Shown here: positions 1 to 10,816 of the stretch, piece after piece
How the letters are laid out: the number at the start of each line of letters is the position of its first letter
How positions within the stretch are numbered: the stretch's first letter is position 1
Origin: Grifola frondosa
Lineage: Eukaryota; Basidiomycota; Agaricomycetes; Polyporales; Grifolaceae
Assembly (NCBI GenBank): GCA_001683735.1
Contig: LUGG01000004.1
Span: 1,178,001-1,242,000, forward strand
DNA: 64,000 nucleotides
Direction: 5' to 3'
Translations under genes and position numbers: made by a program
Notes under the pieces: model-generated
What the model was told of the DNA's origin: nothing
What the model saw: the letters and a program-made list of their open reading frames with translations, nothing else
The model's database searches: none

Positions 1-157
1 TATAATTGTGGCTGCTCGAGAATTCCTATTTTTTTTCCCGCCTATGGTGCGCTTCTGAACTGACCACGGCAGGAATGATAAGATCTGTCTAAAACGCACT
101 ACATGCACGTGAAATTAAGCACACATCAGTTCTACAACATGCACAGCTGACTTGTTA

Positions 158-1423
158 TCAGCGAGCCTTGTAACCTATGCCGTCGCAATAAATTATGGTC
201 GTTCCGTCGGCCTCTTCCTGCACCTCGAATTTTGCGTCAGTCAGCTGTTCGGCGACCCAGATCGCAGTCCTAGAAGGAATTAGCAAGGAACATGCGCAAC
301 GAGCAGCGTATGTACTTACTTCGTGTGAAGGGTTAGAGGGCCAGTCCTAACTGTAGATCTATCCCGCGCAAGAGCAAGGAAAATTATCATCTGATCCTAC
401 ATTATGGATGAGATGGTGAGCAATAATTGGATCGCTGGCGAAACTAACCTGCAGATGTTCGTCCACGCATCCCCCGTGCTCCAAATTCAGCATTAACTCC
501 GTCGCGGCATCTTCGCCCACCCGCGCCGGGGCCCTATTCCTCAACCCAATGGCGCTCCCGCCGAGGATGCACCCACCAGTAGTCTCCGCCACAAAATGAT
601 CCCCGACCCGCTACCCACAAAATCCATCGAGCGCTCGCGCACTGTAGCGATATCAATGATCCCAGGGTCCACACCAGACTCCACCAGCATCTTTATCGCT
701 GCATCACGCATCTTTTCGTGGACATTAGTACGGTAACCCGCAACGAACGCTCGTCCCATAACCCTCTTCAGCTCCCCACGCTCCATGAGGGTCACAGGCG
801 GAAGGGGCCCGCTCACGGGGGGATAGAGAACTCCACTTCGCCGCCACCTTTTGGATAATACCCGCGCTTTCGAATCGTCAGTGTGGGCAGCAAGCCAAAG
901 TGCTTGCGGAGAAACGGAAGGAAAACATGTTCTGTGTAGTCGATCTGGGGAGCTTGAGTAGCGTTCGTGCCGCCCCAAGGATAAGTTCTGTGGGAGCTGC
1001 TGAGGAGGAGGAGAAGATAAGGCAAGGGAGGGCGATTTGGAGGAGAAGTGTAATGGAGCCTGCTGTTTGTGTGTCTGCGAAGTAGCGTCGAGACGTTTGT
1101 ATGGGCCCAGGATCAAAGCGGATAGATTCTGACCCGCACTCTGCTCCGGATATTCGTGCAGAACATATGTCAGCAGTGAGGTAGAGACCTGACCGAGCAC
1201 GGTCAGAGTTTGGTCTCTGGGACGCGTACACACGCGTGAGTGGCAGACAAGACGCACCCGTGGAATGCTGGGGCTTCAGGCCTGCTGGTGACCGGCTGTG
1301 ACGTATGTTTTGGATTGAGATACGTCGAGGAAGGAGGGCCGACAGCGCGACGGCATTGCGCAGAAGCTGCCCGCCTCCCTCAAGGACGCTGCCATCCATG
1401 ATTAGCGGGGCGATTGATGCCAT
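158..1423 (-). CDS. RNA 3'-terminal phosphate cyclase (RtcA/RTC1 family), with apparent frame breaks
   Basis: This enzyme converts RNA 3'-phosphate ends to 2',3'-cyclic phosphate using ATP. The start is the ATG at 1421-1423 (MASIAPLIMDGSVLEGGGQ), which carries the family's N-terminal DGS-LEGGGQ signature. Further family blocks are the QHSTG strand, ISGAECGS, DTQTAGSI, GGTNATQAPQIDYTEHV, RGYYPKGGGEVEF, GRAFVAG, LEHGGCVDEH and a C-terminal exon ending GIGYKAR with a stop at 158-160. Introns are seen near 1180-1250, 395-450 and 260-320. The blocks lie in different frames and join only if one base is added at four G/C runs: 1257-1259, 973-976, 817-822 and 589-590. No intron can explain these immediate frame changes. 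Either the assembly has run-length errors here or the gene is decaying. It is divergent from the HOOK gene. Confidence 0.85.
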
Positions 1424-1717
1424 GACCGCGGATCTCTCAACCCAGTGTCAGGATGAGCGAACAATGCTTTCGCGGGTGGGAAGACGGGTGGAAGAGATTC
1501 GGATGCATGTTGTGTCGAAGTGAGACGCGCGAGCTCGAACCTCCAAGTCGCGTCTGACTTCACCGAATATTGTACCGAGTGAGCACTCTCATCGCTGTGA
1601 CGACCAACGTGTTCAGCTCCGTGTATGCCAAAGCCATCCTCTTGAACGACTACGATTGCAACGACGTGCTAGACCCGACGTCCATATACCCCTCTCCCTA
1701 GATTTTCGACGCCGGCC
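1424..1717. promoter_or_regulatory. Shared promoter region between rtcA and HOOK
   Basis: This 294-base gap separates two divergent start codons (rtcA ATG at 1423 on minus, HOOK ATG at 1718 on plus), so both promoters must lie in it or in the 5' transcribed ends. I see no clear TATA box. The assignment is inference from gene orientation. Confidence 0.5.
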
Positions 1718-4700
1718 ATGTCAGATTCACAGCGGAAAGAACTCAATGCATTCCTCTCATTCTTCGGTACTTTCGACCTCTCTAGACCCGCGACCACAGT
1801 TGCAGACCTCTCCGATGGCGCTGCCCTTACTGAGATTCTTTCTGTCGTGTGAGCCGCGTTTGCTTTTCCGTTTACGCCGTCGCCGTCTCGTCTGACATTC
1901 GCACCTGCAGCGATGCAGAATACTTCCGCCAATCCACCCGGCCGTCTGCCCAACCCTCGGACAACTGGGTTCTACGATTTAGTGCTCTCAAGCGGCTGTA
2001 CCGGCTCATGACACAGTACTTCTCTGAAGTCTTGCACCAACCCACTAGCGCGCTCGAGGTGCCCGACCTCCAGGCTATCGCCAAGGACTACGACATCCCT
2101 GCGACGCTGATTATGTGTCATCTCATTATTGCCATTGCTGTTCAATGCGAGAAGAACAAGGACATCATCGAGAAGATTCAGCGTCTTGGCGAGTCCGACC
2201 AGCACTCCCTCATGCGCGTCATCGAGCAGGTGCGCGGCAGTGTCCCCAGTTCCTTCGATAATCCTGACGAAGACACCGTAGGTCATGGCTAAAGTGAAGG
2301 TCCCAGGAGACATCAGTGAGGGCGAGGTCAGCATGACCGAGTACGTGCTACAGTCTCGCTTGATACTGCTCACTTCATATTATGCTTTCCAGGGACGATC
2401 ATTACTACCAAATTCAGTCGGAACGAAGCCGGATACTGTCAGAGAAGGAGACTCTAGAGAAGGTGTATCAGACTTTGCTTGAGGAGCACCGCACATTGCA
2501 GACGAATTTTGACGACGCGGTGTCGGAGAAGGATGATGCGCTTGCTTCGTTCCGGCAAGCTCAGAAGGAAGCCGACAGCAAGCGGGTTGATAGCAGAGGC
2601 GACGCCCTCATGCGCGCGGAGATTGACCGCTTACGGAGCGAGCTGTGAGTTTCTTGTTCGGACGTCCTTATCACATTTCCCAGACTTACGGGCAAGGAGG
2701 GTATCAGCCAGAAGAGCGAAGATAATCTAGCCATGGCAGAATCGGAACTATGACAAGCACACGGTGCTGGTCACTGACTTGACGCGGAAGGTAGATGAAC
2801 TCCAGTCGAAGGCAGACGAGGCAGCACGACTAAAGGATCAGCTGGATGAGTGAGCATGTTGAGCTTTTGCTCATAGCGAATATTGCTAAACCACTTTTAA
2901 GATATCGACATACTGCTGACAAGTTGCAGAAAACCGAAAATGTCATGGAAAAGTACAAGAAGAAACTCCAGGAGGGAGCTGATCTACGACAACATGTCAA
3001 GGTTTGTTTCTTCAGTTTCTTCCATGAATACCCTAATCACTTCCTATGTTCAGGCCTTAGAAAAGCAGAACGCAGACCTTGTAGACAAGAATGCATCACT
3101 CGAAGAGGAGTACCGCAAAGTTGCTGCATTCAGGCCTCTAATGGAATCATATAAGACCCAAATAGCGGAATTGGAAACTAAGGCGTCTGCACGGAATAAG
3201 GAGATGGACACTGTCAAGTTCGAACTTGAGCAGACAAAGGCCAAGCTTAAGGCTGCAGTCGATGAGCGCGCCAGAGATTCAGAGACCCTCGAGTTGTACC
3301 AGGAGCGTGTGCGTGAGCTAGAGCTCACTTCGCACCGACCCATTGCGTCTACCCGTTCGCGCCAGCTGCCAGTGAGTCCAACGGCAACATGGACAAGTTT
3401 ACAGAAGCGGAGCTACTGGGCCACCACGAGGAGGACCATGTTGACGATGAGGACGCTGTGGCAGGATTGGGAGATGAGCTGGACTCCGCGATCGCAGGTA
3501 CGACGATGACTGACCTCAAGCTACAGGTGCGGAAGCTCCAGAGGGGAGCTGGATGCGGTGAAGAAGAATGAGGCAGATGCGAGCCGTGTTCTGGTTTTAG
3601 AGAATCTGCTCGACGATGCCAATCGGATGAAGGCACGATACGAGGCAGACTACTTGGGTGCGCACCGGAGAAGCTTGTGTTGCAAAATGAACTGGAGGAG
3701 ATCAGGAGTGGAAAATCGATGGGCGATGGGTAAATTTCAACCATTCGATATTTCGATGCACCACTGACAACGACTTGCATCAGCGCCGAGGCTGCGATTG
3801 CCCTGCGTCAGCGCTGAACGAGACCGTCGATGAGCTGGACAAGCTGCGGAAAGAACACACTGAGCTCGAAGTGAAGTTCGAGACGCAGAAGAAAGAGTTG
3901 ACCATTGCTCGTTCTGACTGTTAGTTATCCGCTCTCAGATCCACCTCCCATTCACTGATTTTCCGCTTAGTGAACCTCGTCAACAAGGACCAGTTGGAGA
4001 TCCTCGCAACGCTGCGGGAATCGGTGAATGAAGACAAAGCCGGCCTAGAAAAGGAAGTAGAGCGACTCCTCACGCAGGTTAAAGAGAACTCCGATAAGAA
4101 CAAGATGCAACTCGAACAGATCAACGGGCTTTTGTTGGAGAAGGTCAGCCTGCAAAGCGAGGGCATCGACCAACGGACAGAATGCTACAGCGTGAGCGTG
4201 CAATTGGGTAAGTGGACGTTCCGATGGCCACCTTGACAGGTCCGCTAACGATGACCATCGTCAGCGATCTACGGGCGTCAATATCGGGCAAAGATGTACC
4301 GGAAGATATCAAGTCACGGCTACTCAATCTGCACGAGGAGAATGTCAACCTTAAGGAGCAGTACAAGACTGCTCAGGAGAAACTCTTGAAAGCGAAAGCG
4401 GTGAGCTCGATTGCGTTCATCCGTGCGCAGGTCCAATAATGTGATGTGCTACAGTTCATCAAGCAGCAAGACAAACTTTTCAAAGAGGAGCACGCGAAGA
4501 AAGATGGAACCGTCTCATCGGTCAGTCAGTCTGTTGAATCACTAAATCTGAGGCTAATTTTGTTTCGCAGGGTGCCTTCGAGGAAGCGGAGGAAAGTTAT
4601 CGTTCGCAGATCAAATATTGGAGGAGGATCTTGCACGACAGAAGGTCTGACAAACTGTGTTCTTGCTTCCTTATGCTTCTGACCTCTCTGCATCATGACA

Positions 4701-4945
4701 GCGTCTCATGGTCGACGCGACCAATCGTTACCGTCGAGAACAGACATTATGCTCAGTATCGTGCATAGCATGGGCATGAAAGCTGTGCGAGACAATCGGG
4801 TAACCAACAACAACAGAGTCGACCAGGGCCAACAAGTTGGCTTGGACAACAACGAAGAAACGTGAGTGTCTTGTCGTTTCTCGCTATTAGGAAAATTTGT
4901 ATTCTGACTGGTGGCGCCTAGCTTGGTCAAACTCTTCGTCGATGA
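1718..4945 (+). CDS. HOOK-family dynein/microtubule adaptor, with apparent frame breaks
   Basis: HOOK proteins link dynein to early endosomes in fungi. The start is the ATG at 1718 (MSDSQRKELNAFLSFFGTF). Residues about 1-160 form the calponin-like HOOK domain (ATTVADLSDGAALTEIL, then a block ending KIQRLGESDQHSLMRVIEQ). After a conserved EDDHYYQIQSERSRIL segment comes a long heptad-rich coiled coil to the end. The last clear exon contains YRREQTLMLSIVHSMGMK, the usual C-terminal HOOK block. The exact C-terminus is uncertain: a reading LGQTLRR with a stop at 4943-4945 resembles other HOOK ends but needs an unresolved splice after 4861. At least six single-base corrections are needed for an open frame, near 2744, 3339, 3543, 3656, 3814 and 4613 (four missing bases, two extra), all at runs of the same base or adjacent doublets. 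Confidence 0.85.
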
Positions 4946-6361
4946 ATTCCGCCGATACATTTCATATCGCATTTGTTATTTGACTGTTACATTAGTGGAG
5001 ACACCTCTTCCATACCCTCGGCATGTTTGTTACATATCTCATTTTTTGGTTTGCTGTATCATGTGTCTGCACAACTATGGATATCATATTCGAGGTTTGA
5101 ACCCTCTGCGACCAAGCACTCCTGAATAATTGAGATACACTCAGTGCGGTATGTATATTATTGCGAAGACACCGTGTTCTATGTAACAAGCCGGATGAAG
5201 CTTCATGACCGTAGAGGCGCATTGTGGCCTGTGAAGGACCTCATCGAACTCGAAAAGTGCAAAGTTAGGCTATTGATGGAACCGATGCTATCTGATCTGC
5301 GGTTTTGGACTAAAAGAGGAAATTCCCGCTGTTCGGTGTACACGCCCGCACGGTCGGATGCTGGGTTTTGGTTGTCCGTGTGAACTTCTGTAATCTAACG
5401 CTTGAGCGCCTGTACTCCAGTGTACGAGCGCCTGGACGCCTGCTGCCAATTAGTCCATCGTCATCCTCGATCTTCTCAACTGTTTTCCAGCGTATCTCCT
5501 CATGTAAACCACCTGTACTAGTTTTCAATCAAATCCCAGCATTCACTTCATGAGTATCCTGTGTCCAAAACTATTGCAAATCAATGTTAGTTTCAACAAG
5601 CCTCGAGTGTCCTCCCAGTCGCCAATTCTCGCAACGCTGAGTGTGTACACCAACTTCGCGCAAATGAAACCAATGCCCGCTATTGTATTAAATCTACTAA
5701 TGGACCCTTGCATAGATAGGAGACCGAAATTATCACCGATGACGAGGCGAGGTATCCCGATAACGGATTCCTCGACGACACTTTTAGCGGTGCGAGGAGG
5801 GTGAACCTGAAGATAATTCTGACAGCTCTTAATGTTATCGAGAATGTTATATAGCACAATTGATCATTCCGAGCGAAAATGTAGTGTTTTATAATATGAT
5901 AAAGGTTGCCGCTAACCGGGACTACATGTCATTAAATTCCAATGATAACCTACATTCCGACCATTGGAAAACAGCTGTCAGATGTAGGTAGACTATTGAC
6001 TTCTTGGCAGGTGGTTGCCTACGTCCCAGATCGCTGTTTTTCAGATTGCACGTGGACGCTGGATTTCAGCATCCGACCGTGCGGCGTGTAACAGCCGACG
6101 GTGTTGCGAGCCTACTGATGTGGCCCTGTTCCTGTGCCAGCGCTACTAGTCCGCCGGGATTCCGATTGAAATCGTTTTACCGTGATCTGAAGTTCCGTGG
6201 AAGAATCAGACTCGGAAGGCATAATGCTGCGCACCTTCCCCCGCTCTGCAGCTAGGTCACACCGCTGGTCGAGGTTGTCGTAGCTGCTTGAAGACACCTC
6301 CCTCCGCCGTACGTGCTGCTGCCACTGCGGCGGTAAGGTCAATCATATTGGGGACAAACAC
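4946..6361. other. Intergenic stretch with no recognised gene
   Basis: About 1.4 kb of moderately AT-rich DNA between HOOK and the DUF6534 gene. Open frames here are short, lie on both strands and match no family I know. A plus-strand acidic stretch near 5705-5800 could be part of an exon, but nothing supports it. Confidence 0.4.
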
Positions 6362-8240
6362 AAAGTAATGGGTATTCCTGATGCCATCAGCGCTCTGTTC
6401 ATCGGGTTCATTGCATGCGCATGGTATGATAATAGATACTTAAACTTCCTTCGGACTTTAACTGACATCGAGGTTGACAGCTTGTATGGTGTGGACGTGC
6501 GCCCAGTCCGTGTTTTACTTTCGCAGTCATTGGGGTAAGAAGTCATACCTTTCGTCCTCTGTAAGACCCTCCATCATACTGCACAACGATTATGATGATT
6601 TTCACGTAGAAAGCTCTTTTCTATCGCAGATCGTTCTTTTATGGTATGTCCACGGTGTCAACTCCTTCCTGGCCGAAAGAATAAATATATCAATCCGCAG
6701 GATTCTTGATACTGTTCACGCCGTTATGATATCCCATTCATTATACGTTTATTTGGTGGAGAATCGTGCCATTTCTTCCGCTCTCATGCGGCCTGTGTGG
6801 TACCAAACTTTTCAATTGTCGTTTGTGGTTGTGATTGACACATTTTCCTCTAGGAGCATCAATGGTCCGTGCATTTGATTAATTGTTCCACGAATACGAA
6901 TGAATTTTTGCTTCATCTTTAGTCGTCCGTGATTCCATCCGTAAGTTCGAGTCATACTCAATCACGCTGACTCGCCACTTATCTCGATGGTGGAAGTCCA
7001 TCTCAATAGGAATTGTGCAATAGTATGTGGTGAATGTTGCTTCCATTGAACTCAACTTTTTGATGGATATCAGCGTCTGGATCATGCGGATATGGACTTG
7101 TGAGCTGCAATAAAATGCCACTCTACTGAAGATTGCACTGACACGCTAGTTAGTAAATCGTCACAAGAGAAGGACACTTATCGCTTATTGCATGGTTGGG
7201 AACTTCCTTGAACTATCAATTAATGGACAACACTGATGTTCTGGACAGTTATCGCTTGTAGTCCTTGAGTGGGGTACGTACTCTATTTTGCCCTCATCGT
7301 TTGGATATAGCATCTAACCATTCACATCTGAAGTTGCTTCAATTGGTGCGTTAACTGTTCGCATATATATTATTCTTTGCAGTATATGAGTACTTTGCTG
7401 TATTCAGTCCTACTTGTTAGAGTGTAAGTAGCGTGCACGTTTCTTGAACGTTTCTTGAATGATTTTGGTGATACCAGGTTCTGTATATCGTCGTTCGGGT
7501 TTATCCCGTCTATTACGGTACGCAACAGAGTTTATCCCCCTATTAATATTGTGCTGTACAGAGATTTATCAGTGGCTTGTGGCAACCGCAATTAGTCTCA
7601 TGACTATCAACGATCTCATCTCGTCCTCTTATTTTTGTTATCTCTTACATACCTCCAGAGATGGCCTGTGCGCGTGAGTAAAGATGGTGTGGCCTTGATT
7701 TCAAATCATCATCGTTGCTTGTACAGAACCGATACGCTCATTAACAAGCTCATGATATACGGCGTGAATACAGGTTTATTGACTTGGTGAATCTATAACA
7801 CATTTTGCATCGAATCGAACTAACGCATGCGTGCCTTAGTCTCGGATCGCTCAGCCTCCTAGCGGTTGTGAGTAAGAGCAACCACCTTTCTCGGCACATT
7901 TTGGTTTACCACATACAGCTTGTTGCGCAGCCTGAAAAGTCCTATTACGTGGCCATTTATGTCGTCGTGCCAAAATGTGAGCCGAGTTCTTGTTCTAGGG
8001 ATTATCATGCTTACTTTGTTCTACAGTATATATCAACTCGCTCCTTGCAATGTGAGTAAATTGGACGCATTGTCAAAGATTCATGTGACGGATTCCTCGC
8101 TACGAAGGGCTAATTGGAGGTCATCCGTGCTGTCGAGCACGATCCGAAGGACCAGCCAGGGGGAGGTGTCTTTGCAGCTGACATCCGTGCAGCTTAGTAC
8201 ATTGTCGCGATGCACACAGTATGAATACACTGGCACGTGA
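6362..8240 (+). CDS. DUF6534-type seven-helix membrane protein (Agaricomycete family), frame broken once
   Basis: DUF6534 proteins are multi-pass membrane proteins of unknown role that are very numerous in mushroom fungi. The likely start is the ATG at 6362 (ISALFIGFIACA). Family blocks in order: LYGV then TCAQSVFYFR (6472-6530), IVLLW joined by a 57-base intron to ILDTVHAVMISHSLYVYLV (6630-6760), WLVATAISLMTINDLISSS (7575-7640), TDTLINKLMIYGVNTGLLT (7728-7790), VAQPEKSYYVAIYVVVPK (7923-7975) and INSLLAM (8032-8052). LYGV and TCAQ are in different frames. Removing one G at 6493-6494 joins them as the usual LYGVTCAQ motif. The family's middle helices, expected between about 6850 and 7530, are not visible. 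The gene may therefore be partly degraded or contain several introns I cannot place. The end coordinate is approximate. Confidence 0.65.
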
Positions 8241-8424
8241 ACAGAACGGGTGGTTTATGTTGATTATTTGCATGTAAGAGAACTGCGAGTCGCAGCGGCG
8301 CGAACTTGCTCGATTGCCATAAGCGGCGACTTAACAACCACGAACTGTAATTGATCTTTTGTAAGTAGCGCGTTGGTCTTAGGCGATCTCTTTGCCACTA
8401 CGCTTAAATGAAACTCTCAAGGAA

Positions 8425-10357
8425 ATGGTAGGATTGCAGCCTCTCATAACCATCTGTGGAACGACCGGAGTGGGAAAGTCGAAGTTGGCTGTCGAACTCG
8501 CGCTAGCGCTGTCCAAGGGAGTCCGAGAATATAGCAAGCATGGATATCATGGCGCCAGAATCATCAACGCAGATTCTATGCAAGTCTACGCGGGCATGGA
8601 CGTCATCACGAACAAGGTTCCCGTGGAGGAGAGATGCGGAGTTGAGCACCTTCTCATGGACTACAAGCAGCCGGGAGAACAGTGCATTGGGCGAGAATGG
8701 ATCAAGGACGCAATGACAGTTGTGAGTTCACCGTCGCACAACATGCATTTTTGGCTCACTGTTAGGTCGATAGATTGACGAGACGCATAGGAGGAAACAA
8801 ATACCCATAGTAGTTGGCGGGACATCATACTGGATCCAACATCTCGTCTTTTCGGAACGAATGGTGTCCTTCGACCAGAAATCACCAGAGGATTCGCTAG
8901 TCAGGGATGCTAAACCTTTTTCAGAAGCATTGGCTCGATCTGTCGCGTCTCTTCCCCAGAGTTACTCGACCTTTTCAATGCTCTCCCTGAACAGCCCCCT
9001 TCTGCGGAAACGGATGGAGACCTTGCCCTTTCCCTTCATAATTTGCTGTCTGTGCTCGATCCGTTGGTCGGCCAGCGCTGGCATTGGAGAGATACCAGGA
9101 AAGTCTTGCGGGATCTCTGCATCATTCGAGAGAGGCGATGCCGAGTAAGTGAGGTACTCTCTGAACAATCTCAAGTCGATTCCAAACCAAGGTACGTTTC
9201 GTCGACGTAGTACGTGATCGCGTGCTAATTCTTGAGCAGATATAGGACACTCTGCTTCTGGTTGTATGCGAAGCCCGAAGCCTTGAAACCCCGCCTAGAT
9301 GCGCGCGTTGACCAGATGATAGAGGTTTGCAGAACCACATCGTCAGTTTTGCTCATTTTGACATAGTAGCACAGTAGCTTGGTCTTCTGAAGGAGATACA
9401 AGAGTTGAGAGCAATTGCGTCGGCCGCTCCTGCCTCACATTTGCAGAGCGAAGACGCAACTTCTGAGGTGGATACAGATTACACTTTGGGCATCTATCAA
9501 GCTATAGGTGATTTACTTTTTGATCGTCAGTTAGCATGCAATAAAGCTAAATCACGTATAGGCTACAAAGAGTTTCATGACTATCTCAGTGCTCCCACTC
9601 CCTCCGAAAAGGCTTTCCGCAATGCAGTGGAGCAGATGAAATTTTCTACCAGAAGATATGCGAAGAGACAAGTGAGCTGGATTCGGAACAAACTCCTGCC
9701 AGCTATCAATGCCTCGAATGCCACTAGTCAGTTGAAGGGCGAACCGTCGTTGACGCCTACATATCTGTTGGATGCCACAGGCATGTACACTGCTAGTGCG
9801 TATCGCGCAAACATTGAACATTTGTGTCGAGTAGAACTGGGTGATGCGTGGACAATAAACGTTTACACTGTTGCTGAGTATATTATGCGAGGTCAGTGGT
9901 TGAGGCTACTCTCCAATTCTGGGGTTTTGACAATGTAGTAGGCTTCCTGGATGAAGAAGTGCTCCCGGACCCGTTAACTCTTTCGCAAACTGCCCGTGAG
10001 ATGTTGACCGTCCCTGACAAAACGACGAAGTAAGTTTATTACCGATTATCGTAAATTGTTGCTGAGCCATTCTATAGTCCCGTTGCGGTGCTCGATGCGA
10101 TGCGCCACGTCTCTTGTCAAATTTGTAGTGCCCACAAGAGTCAACCTTTTATGGTGGAGAGTAGCCAATGGGAAGCGCACGTCAAGAGTCGCTCCCACAG
10201 GAGGCTTACAACCAAAAAGAAGGGACGCAATGTATATCCATCAGAAGAAAGGTCCAAGGAAGACAGTTCCGAAGGAGGAGACGAATCTCAGGCAGGCCAC
10301 GAACCCGAGGTGAAAAGGGGACATGATGGACGAGAATGTGGTGCAAAAACACTGTAG
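8425..10357 (+). CDS. tRNA dimethylallyltransferase (MOD5/TRIT1 family)
   Basis: This enzyme adds an isopentenyl group to adenosine 37 of certain tRNAs in cytosol and mitochondria. The start is the ATG at 8425, just before the P-loop GTTGVGKS. Next come INADSMQVYAGMDVITNK, an intron at about 8720-8766, VVGGTSYW, RWHWRDTRKVLR, the CFWLY strand, an arginine-rich RRYAKRQVSWIRNK helix and a C-terminal matrin-type zinc finger (CQIC near 10115, HVKSRSH near 10180). The tail is charged and the stop is at 10355-10357. Two introns (9508-9561 and 9781-9834) are each 54 bases, in frame and free of stops; the second begins with GC instead of GT. One missing C at 8954-8957 seems needed to join SVASLP to ELLDLFNALPE. 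Confidence 0.9.
9781..9834 (+). other. GC-AG intron in the tRNA dimethylallyltransferase gene
   Basis: Splicing from the GC donor (gcatgt) to the TAG acceptor joins YLLDAT to ELGDAW, as expected for the family. The interval is 54 bases with no stop in frame, so retention would add 18 residues. Confidence 0.7.
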
Positions 10358-10492
10358 AGTTCGAGTATATCACCACAAAATGTTGATTACACCACATGTG
10401 CCCGTTGCGCACGATCTGCGCCTGTCTTTGTGGATAGGACGATGTAGTCCGTATTTGGCGGCCTTACGGGCATTGTTGTTCAGATAAAGACG

Positions 10493-10500
10493 TATAAAAA
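10493..10500 (+). promoter_or_regulatory. TATA-like box
   Basis: TATAAAAA lies 60 bases before the ATG of a small open frame at 10560. The box is seen directly; its use is inferred. Confidence 0.3.
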
Positions 10501-10559
10501 GGAGGGTCCATACCATGCAGGTAATACTAGTATGTAAATCCCGTCGTTCTGTCTCCTAG

Positions 10560-10811
10560 ATGGACTCAGCTGGTGATAGAACAATTTGTCGAGGGACTTC
10601 GCATGATATGACAAGCTTCATTTCATGTCTCAGGGCAGATCAAGCGACTTGTTTCAAACACGATAATGGAAGGTGCACTGACTCTCAAGATAGACCCGAT
10701 CCAATAAGTATCGAGTTCCGTTCAGATGGCCCACTACATGTACGTGAATGCATGGACGAGAACCACGTAGGTATCGCCTCTTCTGTTTCACAGAAGAATT
10801 TCGACGCATGA
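10560..10811 (+). CDS. Possible small hypothetical protein (83 aa)
   Basis: A single-exon frame starts at a true ATG about 60 bases after a TATA-like box and ends 6 bases before the 3' end of the convergent esterase gene. The product has five cysteines, no signal peptide and no family I recognise. It may be chance, or antisense to the esterase 3' UTR. Confidence 0.25.
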   Translation: MDSAGDRTICRGTSHDMTSFISCLRADQATCFKHDNGRCTDSQDRPDPISIEFRSDGPLHVRECMDENHVGIASSVSQKNFDA

Positions 10812-10816
10812 CATAC

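Noticed and set aside
5543..5857. Minus-strand open frame of 104 codons
   Set aside because: No standard start context, no recognisable domain, no supporting neighbours.
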